64,000 bases of DNA from Bradyrhizobium manausense (lineage in GTDB: Bacteria; Pseudomonadota; Alphaproteobacteria; Rhizobiales; Xanthobacteraceae), in NCBI RefSeq assembly GCF_018131105.1, contig NZ_JAFCJI010000001.1:2976001-3040000 (forward strand), in the 5' to 3' direction. Under the pieces are notes generated by a model that did no database searches, was not told where the DNA came from, and was given only the letters and a program-made list of their open reading frames with translations. The position numbers and the translations under genes were made by a program. This document shows, piece by piece, positions 16,937 through 24,602 of this stretch (its first letter is position 1; each line of letters opens with the position of its first letter).

Positions 16937-17419
16937 ATGACCTCCGCTGTCACCACCTGCCCCGTCGCCATCCGCATCCAGGAAGACGATTTCGACATCG
17001 CGCGCGAGATCGCGGTGCTGACCAAGAGCCGCACCGATATCGGCGCGGTCGTCAGCTTCTCCGGCATCTGCCGCGCCGACGAGGACAGTTCGAAGATCGC
17101 AGCGCTCACGCTCGAGCATTATCCCGGCATGGCGGAAGAAGAGATCAAGCGCCATGTCGACGAGGCCATTTCGCGCTGGCCGCTGAACGGCGTCACGGTC
17201 ATCCATCGGGTCGGGCGCTTCATGCCCGGCCAGAATATCGTGCTGGTGCTCACCGCCTCGCAGCACCGCCGCGCGGCGTTCGAGGCTGCCGAATTCCTGA
17301 TGGATTATCTCAAGACCAGTGCGCCGTTCTGGAAGAAGGAAGAGAGCGCCACCGGCACCGGCTGGGTCGAGGCCCATGCCCGCGACGACGAGGCCGCCGC
17401 ACGCTGGACCAAATCCTGA
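16937..17419 (+). CDS. moaE: Molybdopterin synthase catalytic subunit
   Basis: Large subunit that converts cyclic pyranopterin monophosphate to molybdopterin with sulfur from MoaD. 160 residues. Recognisable are GAVVSFSGICR near the N-terminus, LEHYPGMAEEEI, VIHRVGRFMPGQNIVLV and the catalytic-lysine region DYLKTSAPFWKKEE (Lys-Lys-Glu) near the C-terminus. It sits in the uvrC-pgsA-moaD-moaE cluster. The remaining molybdenum-cofactor genes are not in the window. Confidence 0.96.
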   Translation: MTSAVTTCPVAIRIQEDDFDIAREIAVLTKSRTDIGAVVSFSGICRADEDSSKIAALTLEHYPGMAEEEIKRHVDEAISRWPLNGVTVIHRVGRFMPGQNIVLVLTASQHRRAAFEAAEFLMDYLKTSAPFWKKEESATGTGWVEAHARDDEAAARWTKS

Positions 17420-17432
17420 TGGCAAGATTCTG

Positions 17433-18392
17433 ATGGCACGTGCATCCAAGACGCCCGCGCGCGGCCGCGCCGCACCGAAGCTTGCCAAGGTCGGCCGCGG
17501 CGAGTTGCTGACGCTGATCGATTTCGTCCGCTATGCGGTCAGCCGTTTCGTCGAGGCGAAGCTTGCGTTTGCCCACGGCACGACCGATCCGGTGGCCGAA
17601 GCCGCTTTCCTGGTCTGCGAGGCCTTGCATCTGCATCCCGATCAGTTCGAGAGCTTCGCCAATGCTCGCGTCACCGCGGCAGAAGGCAAGGTTCTGCTCG
17701 ATCTCATCCATCGGCGGGTGACGACGCGCAAGCCGACGGCCTACCTCGTCAACAAGATCTACATGCGCGGCCTGCCCTTCTATGTCGACGAACGCGTCAT
17801 CGTTCCGCGTTCCTTCATCGGCGAGCTCTTGGATTCGCATTTCGGCGGCGAGGATGGCGCAGGCGCGCTGATCGACGATCCCACCGCAGTCGAGCGCGTG
17901 CTCGATCTCTGCACGGGATCCGGATGCCTCGCGATCCTCGCCGCACATCACTTCCCGAACGCTGCGGTCGATGCCGTCGACATCTCCAGGGGTGCGCTCG
18001 AAGTCGCTGCACGCAATGTTGCGGAACATGGACTGGATGAGCGGATCACGCTCCATCGCGGCGACCTGTTCGCCCCGCTCGGCGATAGCAGATACGATTT
18101 GATCATCACCAACCCGCCCTACGTCGACGCCGAAGGCATGGCGGCATTGCCGCCGGAATGCCGGGCCGAGCCGAAACTTGCCTTCGACGGCGGCGCCGAC
18201 GGCCTCGACGTGGTCAGGCGTATCCTGCGCGAGGCGCCCGATCATTTGACGCCGGACGGCGGCCTGATCTGCGAGATCGGCCGCGGTCGCGAGCTGGTCG
18301 ACGAGGCCTTTCCGGAACTGCCCCTGCTCTGGCTCGACACGGAAGATTCCGAGGGCGAAGTGTTCTGGATCGCGGCCGCCGATCTCGGCTGA
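17433..18392 (+). CDS. prmB: 50S ribosomal protein L3 N5-glutamine methyltransferase
   Basis: SAM-dependent methylase of the HemK/PrmB group. 319 residues from MARASKTPARG. The N-terminal helical domain (residues about 25-110) is followed by the SAM site VLDLCTGSGCLAIL and the catalytic motif ITNPPYVDAEGM, which binds the substrate glutamine side chain. DLCTGSG and NPPYVDAE with the downstream DGLDVVRRIL are more like PrmB (L3-specific) than PrmC (release factor). It follows moaE by 13 bases and is probably in the same operon. The frame also opens at 17319 inside moaE, which I reject. Confidence 0.88.
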   Translation: MARASKTPARGRAAPKLAKVGRGELLTLIDFVRYAVSRFVEAKLAFAHGTTDPVAEAAFLVCEALHLHPDQFESFANARVTAAEGKVLLDLIHRRVTTRKPTAYLVNKIYMRGLPFYVDERVIVPRSFIGELLDSHFGGEDGAGALIDDPTAVERVLDLCTGSGCLAILAAHHFPNAAVDAVDISRGALEVAARNVAEHGLDERITLHRGDLFAPLGDSRYDLIITNPPYVDAEGMAALPPECRAEPKLAFDGGADGLDVVRRILREAPDHLTPDGGLICEIGRGRELVDEAFPELPLLWLDTEDSEGEVFWIAAADLG

Positions 18393-18471
18393 TCCAGCCT
18401 GTTCAGCGGAACAAGTCAAATTCCGCCACGTTCATCCCCCGACGAATGTTTCGCTCTCGGAGGATGTCCAC

Positions 18472-19059
18472 ATGCTCGCGCCATCGGGCGAATTGCTGCG
18501 CGCCGGCATGGCGCTGAAACTCAACCATCTCAAGCGCGCAGCGCAGTCCTATTTGCGTGACCGCACCAGCCAGACCACTGGACGGATCACGTCCTATGCG
18601 GTCGCGGCTGGATTGCTCACGGTGGCCGGGCTGTTCGTGATCGCGGCCTTCTTTGTCGGTCTGATCGCATTGTATCGCTGGGTTGCCATCACTTACGGGC
18701 AGTTCTGGGGCTTTGGTGCCGCCGCAGCCGTGCTGTTGATCCTCGCCGCAGCCTGCGCCGGAGTGGCCACAGCCCAGATCAAGCGCCGGACCAAGCCGAT
18801 CGTGCCGCTCGCCAGCCGCATGCGCGTTGCGATTGCGACGCCACGGATCCCGCGCGGAACGGTCAAGCAGGCGGTGAAAGAAGTGGCGACGACGATTCCC
18901 CTGGTGCCGCTCGCACCAGGGGAACGCAGCCAGGACGGCAGGGCTTCGCCGGTTCTTGCCAATCGCCCTGTCCAACTCGGCTTGATGCTCGCGGCAATCG
19001 GATTGCTGGGGGTCACGGCGGCACGCCGAAAGCGCCACCGCCACGGATTGGACGCCTGA
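18472..19059 (+). CDS. Holin-X-like membrane protein
   Basis: 195 residues. Two strongly hydrophobic segments lie at about 41-67 and 77-102, followed by a basic cytoplasmic stretch and a third hydrophobic segment near 166-184. The arrangement resembles the 'putative Actinobacterial Holin-X' (phage_holin_3_6) family, which in spite of its name is a normal chromosomal membrane-protein family in Rhizobiales. Nothing else phage-like is near. The YihY-type gene starts one base after its stop, so the two are a coupled pair. Function unknown. Confidence 0.65.
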   Translation: MLAPSGELLRAGMALKLNHLKRAAQSYLRDRTSQTTGRITSYAVAAGLLTVAGLFVIAAFFVGLIALYRWVAITYGQFWGFGAAAAVLLILAAACAGVATAQIKRRTKPIVPLASRMRVAIATPRIPRGTVKQAVKEVATTIPLVPLAPGERSQDGRASPVLANRPVQLGLMLAAIGLLGVTAARRKRHRHGLDA

Positions 19060-19060
19060 C

Positions 19061-20191
19061 ATGCGTGCGCGGCTCACTGAGCAGTTCGACAACTGGCTGC
19101 TGGTCGCCGCCACAGCCGTTTTCGTACTGACCGCCGAACGCTACTTCCAGGATTCCGGCTTCATCCGGCCCGGCCCTCCTCAAGACGACCGCAACAGCGA
19201 AGGGCATTCACCGGAAACAAGCCCGGCAGGCGCCGCCATTCAGCCCGGCCACGGCCGCCGCGCGAAAAGCCCCTTCGCGATTCCCTGGGCGGGCTGGAAG
19301 GATATCTTCTGGCGTACCTATCAACGCATCGACGACGATCGGTTGCTCGCGACCGCCGGCGGCGTCGTCTTCTTTGGGCTCCTTGCAATCTTCCCCGCCG
19401 TGACCGCGCTCGTCTCCTCGTACGGACTGTTCGCCGATCCCTCGACCATCAGCAAAAATCTCCAGACGCTCGCGACGATGCTGCCGGAGGGCTCTTTCCA
19501 GATCGTCGAAGACCAGGTCGCGCGCGTGGTGTCGAACGGCAACACGGCGCTCGGCGCCGCCTTCCTGTTCGGCCTCGTGCTCGCGATCTGGAGCGCGAAC
19601 GCCGGCGTCAAATCGATCTTCGACGCTCTCAACGTGGCTTACGAGGAGCGCGAGAAGCGCGGTTTCATCAAGCTGAACCTGATTTCCCTGAGCTTCACGG
19701 TCGGCGGCATCGTCGCGCTCTTGCTGATGGTGGGCGCAGTGGTCGCCTTCCCGCTTGCGCTCGATCATCTCGGTATCGCGCCCGAGAGCAAGCTGATCGT
19801 CGCGCTGTCGCGTTGGCCGCTGCTGCTCGTCATCCTGCTGGCGGCGCTCGCTATCCTCTATCGTTTCGCGCCAAGCCGCGACAAGCCACGCTGGCAATGG
19901 CTCAGCCTCGGCGCGGTGGCGGCCGCCCTGCTCTGGATCGCCGGCTCGGCGCTGCTGTCCTGGTATCTCTCGGCCTTCGCCAATTACAACGCGACCTACG
20001 GCTCGCTCGGGGCAGCGATCGGCTTGATGACCTGGATGTGGATGTCGGCGATCGTCATCATGTTCGGCGCCGAGCTGAACTCGGAGATCGAGCGGCAAAC
20101 CCTGCGCGACACGACCACCGGGCAGCCCAAGCCGCTCGGCAGCCGCGAGGCGGTCTCGGCCGACACGGTCGGTGCCGCCGCGCCGTCCTGA
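19061..20191 (+). CDS. YihY/BrkB-family inner-membrane protein
   Basis: 376 residues. After a hydrophobic N-terminus and a Pro/Gly-rich linker (about 35-70) comes the YihY core: DDRLLATAGGVVFFGLLAIFPAV, LIFGLVLA-like FLFGLVLAIWSANAGVKSIFDALN, then several membrane helices and YNATYGSLGAAIGLMTWMWM before GAELNSEIER. The family was once called ribonuclease BN by mistake (that activity belongs to RNase Z) and has been proposed to be a transporter or envelope protein. Start ATG follows the upstream stop by one base. Confidence 0.9.
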   Translation: MRARLTEQFDNWLLVAATAVFVLTAERYFQDSGFIRPGPPQDDRNSEGHSPETSPAGAAIQPGHGRRAKSPFAIPWAGWKDIFWRTYQRIDDDRLLATAGGVVFFGLLAIFPAVTALVSSYGLFADPSTISKNLQTLATMLPEGSFQIVEDQVARVVSNGNTALGAAFLFGLVLAIWSANAGVKSIFDALNVAYEEREKRGFIKLNLISLSFTVGGIVALLLMVGAVVAFPLALDHLGIAPESKLIVALSRWPLLLVILLAALAILYRFAPSRDKPRWQWLSLGAVAAALLWIAGSALLSWYLSAFANYNATYGSLGAAIGLMTWMWMSAIVIMFGAELNSEIERQTLRDTTTGQPKPLGSREAVSADTVGAAAPS

Positions 20192-20342
20192 CCACCTCCA
20201 CACGCGCCGCGGCCGCTATCCCCTCGAATCAACAATGATGTTAAGGTCATGCATGCTTGGGGAGCATGAGGCGCAACGGGTGCGAATTGCAGCCCGTGTT
20301 TTCCCGGGTCAGGCAGTCAGCTCTTGAGGCTTAGCGCGCGGC

Positions 20343-21833
20343 ATGATTCGCATTTCGACGATCTTCATCGCCATCTGCATGGTTCTGGTCGCGGCCTCGC
20401 TCGGGCTCGTGCTCTACGCGGTTGCCGGCATCAGCGGAACCGAATCCGCGATCGTGGCGCTGACCGCGCTGACCTTCCTGATCCTCTACAACGCGGTCTC
20501 GATGCGGCTGCGCGACCGCAGCGACGTCGGCGGCCAGATTGCCGACCTGTCGCGCGGCACCGCCGACCTCGCCCGCCAGGTGGCCGAATTCGGGCGCCGG
20601 TTAGCTGCGATCGAAGGCCGCATCGCCTCGTCCAATTCGGCCAATTCCGATCGCGTCCAGTCGGTGGTCGGCGAGATCAACGAGCTCGGCGGGCTGGTCA
20701 GGCAGCTTGCCGCCACCGTGTCGACCCATGAGGATCTGCTTGCCGGTCATGCGCCGGCACCGACCCCCGCTGCTCCGGTCGCCCGGCCGGAGCCGGAAAG
20801 CCCGGTTGACCTGATTGCGGCCTTCGAGGAGCGGCCGGCCGCTGCCCCGCCGCTTCCTGCTCCGCCGCCGCGGCCGACGTCCCCCGCCGTTCAGACCCAG
20901 ACCGCCAATGCCGTTCAGGCGGTCAATGGCCGCAACCAGACCCAGATACTGGCGACGCTGCGCAACGCCATCGACGAGAACCGCATCGACATCTTCCTCC
21001 AACCGATGGTGACGCTGCCGCAGCGCAAGGTCCGCTTCTACGAAGCGGTGACCCGGGTCCGCGACGAGCGCGACCAGTTGATCGCCGCGGAAGAGTTCAT
21101 CAGCATCGCCGAGGCCTCCGGGCTGATCGGCCGAATCGACAACATGGTGTTGCTGCGCTGCGTCCAGGTGTTGCGCCGGCTGATGGTGCGCAACAAGGAT
21201 GTCGGCGTGTTCTGCAACGTCGCGGCTTCGACGCTCGGCAATTCCACCACCTTCGCACAATGCCTTGATTTCCTCGAGGCCAACCGCGCGCTGGCGCCGT
21301 CCCTGGTGCTCGAGTTCAAGCAGTCGACTTTCCGTGCCCTGGGTCCGGCCGAAACCGAGAACCTCGCCGCGCTCGCCCAGCGCGGCTTCCGATTCTCGAT
21401 CGACCATGTCACGGACTTGCGGATCGAGCCGCGCGAGCTCGCCGACCGCGGCGTCCGCTTCATCAAGGTTCCGGCCCCTCTCCTTCTCGACCCGAAGCAG
21501 GCCTCGGCCTCGGACATTCACCCCTCGGACCTGTCCGATCTGCTCGGCCGCTTCGGCATCGACCTGATCGCCGAGCGGATCGAGGGCGAGCGCGCAGTGG
21601 TCGATTTGCTCGACTATGACGTGCGGTTCGGCCAGGGCTTTCTGTTCGCGCCGCCCCGGCCATTGCGGCCCGAGGGGGCATCTGCTACCGGCGGGGCCTC
21701 GCCAAACCAGGCGCAAGACATTCAGGGATCCAATGGTTCCGGTACGCCCAGCCCAAGTGCAACAACAGCTACGACGCCTGCCAACCCGTCACAGCGCATC
21801 ACCGGCAACGCGGCGCTCGCGCGCCGCATCTGA
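20343..21833 (+). CDS. Membrane-anchored EAL-domain protein, TipF-like
   Basis: 496 residues: two N-terminal transmembrane segments (about 5-27 and 36-50), a coiled-coil-like region (55-130), a Pro/Ala-rich linker (135-190), an EAL domain (about 198-440) and a low-complexity Ser/Thr tail. The architecture is that of Caulobacter TipF, a c-di-GMP receptor that places the flagellum. Most EAL metal/catalytic residues are present (Glu234, Asn292, Glu324, Asp354, Lys375, Glu411, Gln431), but the signature reads EAV and the usual Asp-Asp pair is Asp354-His355, so diesterase activity may be lost and binding kept. TipF equivalence is inferred from architecture. Confidence 0.8.
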   Translation: MIRISTIFIAICMVLVAASLGLVLYAVAGISGTESAIVALTALTFLILYNAVSMRLRDRSDVGGQIADLSRGTADLARQVAEFGRRLAAIEGRIASSNSANSDRVQSVVGEINELGGLVRQLAATVSTHEDLLAGHAPAPTPAAPVARPEPESPVDLIAAFEERPAAAPPLPAPPPRPTSPAVQTQTANAVQAVNGRNQTQILATLRNAIDENRIDIFLQPMVTLPQRKVRFYEAVTRVRDERDQLIAAEEFISIAEASGLIGRIDNMVLLRCVQVLRRLMVRNKDVGVFCNVAASTLGNSTTFAQCLDFLEANRALAPSLVLEFKQSTFRALGPAETENLAALAQRGFRFSIDHVTDLRIEPRELADRGVRFIKVPAPLLLDPKQASASDIHPSDLSDLLGRFGIDLIAERIEGERAVVDLLDYDVRFGQGFLFAPPRPLRPEGASATGGASPNQAQDIQGSNGSGTPSPSATTATTPANPSQRITGNAALARRI

Positions 21834-21848
21834 TCGGCCGCTCGCATC

Positions 21849-22703
21849 ATGACCACGCTGCATTTCGCACAAAGCCTGCGCGAACTCGTGGGCGGGGTCG
21901 ACGTCGTGCTCAGCGACATCTGGGGCGTGGTCCATAACGGCCTGGAATCCTTCCCCGAGGCCTGCGAGGCGCTGCACACCTATCGCAGCCACGGCGGTAC
22001 GGTGATCCTGATCACCAACGCGCCACGTCCGGCCGACTCCGTGCAGCGGCAATTGCGCAAGCTCGGCGTCGCCGACGAAACCTACGACGCGATCGTCTCC
22101 TCCGGCGATTTGACCCGGCTCTATGTCGCCGAGCATCCCGGCCGCAAAATGTTCTGGCTCGGCCCCGAGCGCGACAACTCGATCTACCGCGGCCTCGACG
22201 CCAAGACCGCACCGCTGGAAGAGGCGGATTACATCGTCTGCACCGGCCTCTATGACGACGAGACCGAGACCGCGGAAGACTATCGCGCCATGATGCTGAA
22301 GGCGCGCGAGCGCAAGCTGACGCTGGTCTGCGCCAACCCCGACATCGTGGTCGAGCGCGGCGACCGCCTGATCTATTGCGCCGGTGCGATTGCCGAGCTG
22401 TACCGCGAGCTCGGCGGCGAGGTGATTTTCTACGGCAAGCCGCACCGGCCGATCTACGAGCGCGCAATGGCGCTCGCCGGCGAACGCCAGGGGCACCCGA
22501 TCGACCGGAAAAAGGTGCTGGCGATCGGCGATTCCGTCCGGACCGACCTCACCGGCGCTCGTGAGTTCGGCATCGACTGCCTGTTCGTCACCCGCGGCAT
22601 TCATGCCGAGGAGTTCGAGGGCCTCGACCAGCTCGATCCCAAATCAGTGCTGGAATTGTTCGGCCACCCGCCGAAGGCGCTGATGCGCGAATTGAAGTGG
22701 TAG
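21849..22703 (+). CDS. TIGR01459-type HAD-superfamily class IIA hydrolase
   Basis: 284-residue cytoplasmic HAD protein. Motif 1 is VVLSDIWGVVHNG: the nucleophile Asp is present but the second Asp of the usual DxD is Trp. Motif 2 is in ILITNAPRP, motif 3 Lys in VIFYGKPHRP, and motif 4 in LAIGDSVRTDLTGA. The class IIA cap lies between motifs 2 and 3. These features match the alphaproteobacterial TIGR01459 group, whose substrate is not known. The gene follows the EAL gene by 15 bases and ends at a bidirectional terminator. Confidence 0.88.
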   Translation: MTTLHFAQSLRELVGGVDVVLSDIWGVVHNGLESFPEACEALHTYRSHGGTVILITNAPRPADSVQRQLRKLGVADETYDAIVSSGDLTRLYVAEHPGRKMFWLGPERDNSIYRGLDAKTAPLEEADYIVCTGLYDDETETAEDYRAMMLKARERKLTLVCANPDIVVERGDRLIYCAGAIAELYRELGGEVIFYGKPHRPIYERAMALAGERQGHPIDRKKVLAIGDSVRTDLTGAREFGIDCLFVTRGIHAEEFEGLDQLDPKSVLELFGHPPKALMRELKW

Positions 22704-22716
22704 GCTGACAAACGCA

Positions 22717-22745
22717 GAAAGCCCGGGACGAGTGCCCGGGCTTTC
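22717..22745. terminator. Bidirectional intrinsic terminator
   Basis: GAAAGCCCGGG-ACGAGT-GCCCGGGCTTTC is a perfect hairpin with A and T tracts on both sides, placed between the plus-strand HAD gene (stop 22703) and the convergent CheY-like gene (stop 22775). Confidence 0.88.
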
Positions 22746-22774
22746 CAAATTCAACTGATGGCTTTGAAGCGCGC

Positions 22775-23170
22775 TTACGCGCTCGCCATATCCGGGAAGA
22801 CCGCTTCGATCTTGGTCTTCAGCGTCGCCGCGTTGAACGGCTTGACGATGTAATTGTTCACGCCGGCCTTCTTGGCCGCGATCACGTTCTCGGTCTTCGA
22901 TTCCGCCGTGATCATGATGAAGGGCGTGGTGGCGAGGTTGGGATCTGCACGCACTTCGCGGAGCAGGTCGTAACCCGTCATCGGCTCCATGTTCCAGTCG
23001 GAAATCACGAGCCCGTACTTCTTGCCGCGCATCTTGTTCAGCGCCGCGGAACCGTCGCTGGCATCGTCGATGTTTTCGAAGCCAAGCTGCTTCAGCAGAT
23101 TCCGGATGATACGGATCATGGTGCTGTAGTCGTCGACCACCAGAACCGACATCGACAAATCAACCGCCAT
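22775..23170 (-). CDS. CheY-like single-domain response regulator
   Basis: 131 residues from MAVDLSMSVLVVDDYSTMI, a stand-alone receiver domain with no output domain. Acidic pocket VVDDY, phosphoacceptor in LVISDWNMEPMTGYDLL, Thr in MITAESK and Lys in YIVKPFNA are all present. The SDWNMEPMTGYDLL block resembles CheY proteins of alphaproteobacterial chemotaxis clusters, but no other che gene is close, so it is an orphan whose kinase cannot be named. The GTG/ATG further upstream at 23248 has no family support. Terminated by the shared hairpin at 22717-22745. Confidence 0.93.
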   Translation of the reverse strand: MAVDLSMSVLVVDDYSTMIRIIRNLLKQLGFENIDDASDGSAALNKMRGKKYGLVISDWNMEPMTGYDLLREVRADPNLATTPFIMITAESKTENVIAAKKAGVNNYIVKPFNAATLKTKIEAVFPDMASA

Positions 23171-23399
23171 CTCGACTCCCCCAACGCAAACCCAGGAAAT
23201 ACTACGATCGGACCTGCCCGGCTCTAGCCCTGCAGTTCCACGTTTCAAGCACTAGCACCAAGGCTTTAAACAGCGCGTTAATCGGGGCCGCAGCCGAAGG
23301 ATTGAAATCGCATTCAATGTGGCCGCCCCTGCCGCTTGACTTCATCCGGCGGGTCACGCCACGGTCCGGATCGGTCCTGCCGCTTCGAGAATTCCCCTG

Positions 23400-24371
23400 A
23401 TGGCCCCGCAATTTACCGTTATCCGCGACACCACGCCGGATTCTGCGATCCTGAAGGGAGCAGTGGTCGCCATGGGCAATTTCGACGGGGTCCATCTCGG
23501 CCATCGGGCCGTCATTGCCGCAGCCCTGGAAATGGGCCGGGCGCAGGGCCGCCCTGCGCTGGCGCTGACCTTTGAGCCGCACCCGCGCCGGTTTTTCAGT
23601 CCCAACACCCCGCAATTTCGCCTGACGGACGAGCGGGCCAAGCTGCGGCTGCTGGCCGGGACCGGGCTTGCCGGCGCCGTGGTCATGACTTTCGACAAGG
23701 CGCGCGCAGGGACCAGCGCGCAAGATTTCATTCACCATGACCTGATCGAGCGCCTCGGCGTCAGCGGGATCGCGGTCGGCTACGACTTCCATTTCGGCAA
23801 AGGACGCGTCGGCTCGCCGAGCCTCCTGGTCAACGAGGCCCCCCGGCTCGGCATCGAGGTCGACGTGCAGCCGCATGTCGACATCGACGAGCGGCCGGTC
23901 TCCTCCAGCGCCATCCGGATCGCGCTTGCCGAGGGGCTTATCGACGAGGCCACCACCATGCTGGGCGCGCCCTGGTTCATCACCGGCGAGGTCATCCATG
24001 GCGAGAAACGCGGCCGCGACCTCGGTTATCCCACTGCCAATATCCGGCTCGATGCCAATTGCGGCTTGAAGCACGGCATCTACGCGGTCCGGGTCGGCCG
24101 CGGCGCTGAGCGGCTGAACGGGGTCGCGAGCTTCGGCCGCCGCCCGACCTTCGATAATGGCGCGCCGCTGCTGGAAATCTTCCTGTTCGACTTCAAGGGC
24201 GACCTCTATGGGCAGGCGCTGGATTGCGCCTTTGTCGGCTTCATCCGCGAGGAGCTGAAATTCGACGGTATCGACGCCCTGATCCGCCAGATGGACGATG
24301 ATTCCGCCCGCGCCCGTGCCATGCTGGCCGCCGCTCCGAACGCATTTCCGCGGCTCGGGACGGTCGATTGA
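23400..24371 (+). CDS. ribF: Bifunctional riboflavin kinase/FAD synthetase
   Basis: Phosphorylates riboflavin to FMN and adenylates FMN to FAD. 323 residues. The N-terminal nucleotidyltransferase domain has AMGNFDGVHLGHR (HxGH-type site), TFEPHPRRFF and VDERPVSSSAIR; the C-terminal kinase domain starts near residue 190 with ITGEVIHGEKRGRDLGYPTA (the flavokinase PTAN motif) and GIYAVRV. No FMN riboswitch is seen before this gene, unlike ribH at the left end of the window. ileS follows after a 231-base spacer with terminator-like structure. Confidence 0.96.
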   Translation: MAPQFTVIRDTTPDSAILKGAVVAMGNFDGVHLGHRAVIAAALEMGRAQGRPALALTFEPHPRRFFSPNTPQFRLTDERAKLRLLAGTGLAGAVVMTFDKARAGTSAQDFIHHDLIERLGVSGIAVGYDFHFGKGRVGSPSLLVNEAPRLGIEVDVQPHVDIDERPVSSSAIRIALAEGLIDEATTMLGAPWFITGEVIHGEKRGRDLGYPTANIRLDANCGLKHGIYAVRVGRGAERLNGVASFGRRPTFDNGAPLLEIFLFDFKGDLYGQALDCAFVGFIREELKFDGIDALIRQMDDDSARARAMLAAAPNAFPRLGTVD

Positions 24372-24397
24372 GGGGCCAAAACCGGCTCGCCGGACCT

Positions 24398-24436
24398 TTG
24401 CGCTTCCCTATTGCGCTTCTGTTTTGCGCTTCCCTT
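24398..24436 (+). repeat. Three tandem TTGCGCTTC units between ribF and ileS
   Basis: TTTGCGCTTCCCTA, TTGCGCTTCTGT and TTTGCGCTTCCCTT follow one another at 24398-24436 with a period of about 13 bases. The array is in the intergenic spacer, 27 bases after the ribF stop. No function is evident. Confidence 0.55.
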
Positions 24437-24488
24437 GGCCCCCTGCTATGGAGAGCCCATGTTTGCGCGGCGCATCATAGGGATTAGC

Positions 24489-24541
24489 GGCCCGGCTTCC
24501 GCCTGAGCCTAAAGGCTCGGCGCAAGACCGGGATTTTGTCG
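24489..24541 (+). terminator. Terminator- or attenuator-like hairpin before ileS
   Basis: CCCGG (24491) pairs with CCGGG (to about 24532), and inside it GAGCC-TAAA-GGCTC (24505-24518) forms a strong inner stem; the whole is followed by ATTTTGTC. It ends about 65 bases before the ileS ATG. It could end the ribF transcript or act as a leader attenuator for ileS. Confidence 0.5.
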
Positions 24542-24602
24542 TTTCACCCCGCGATTCCGCATCGCCATCTGTTCCCGCGCCATTTCCGAGCCAGTCAGCC
24601 TC

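Noticed and set aside
18472..19059. Holin-like gene as a sign of a prophage
   Set aside because: No endolysin, capsid, integrase or att site is near, and neighbours are core genes. The family is chromosomal in Rhizobiales.
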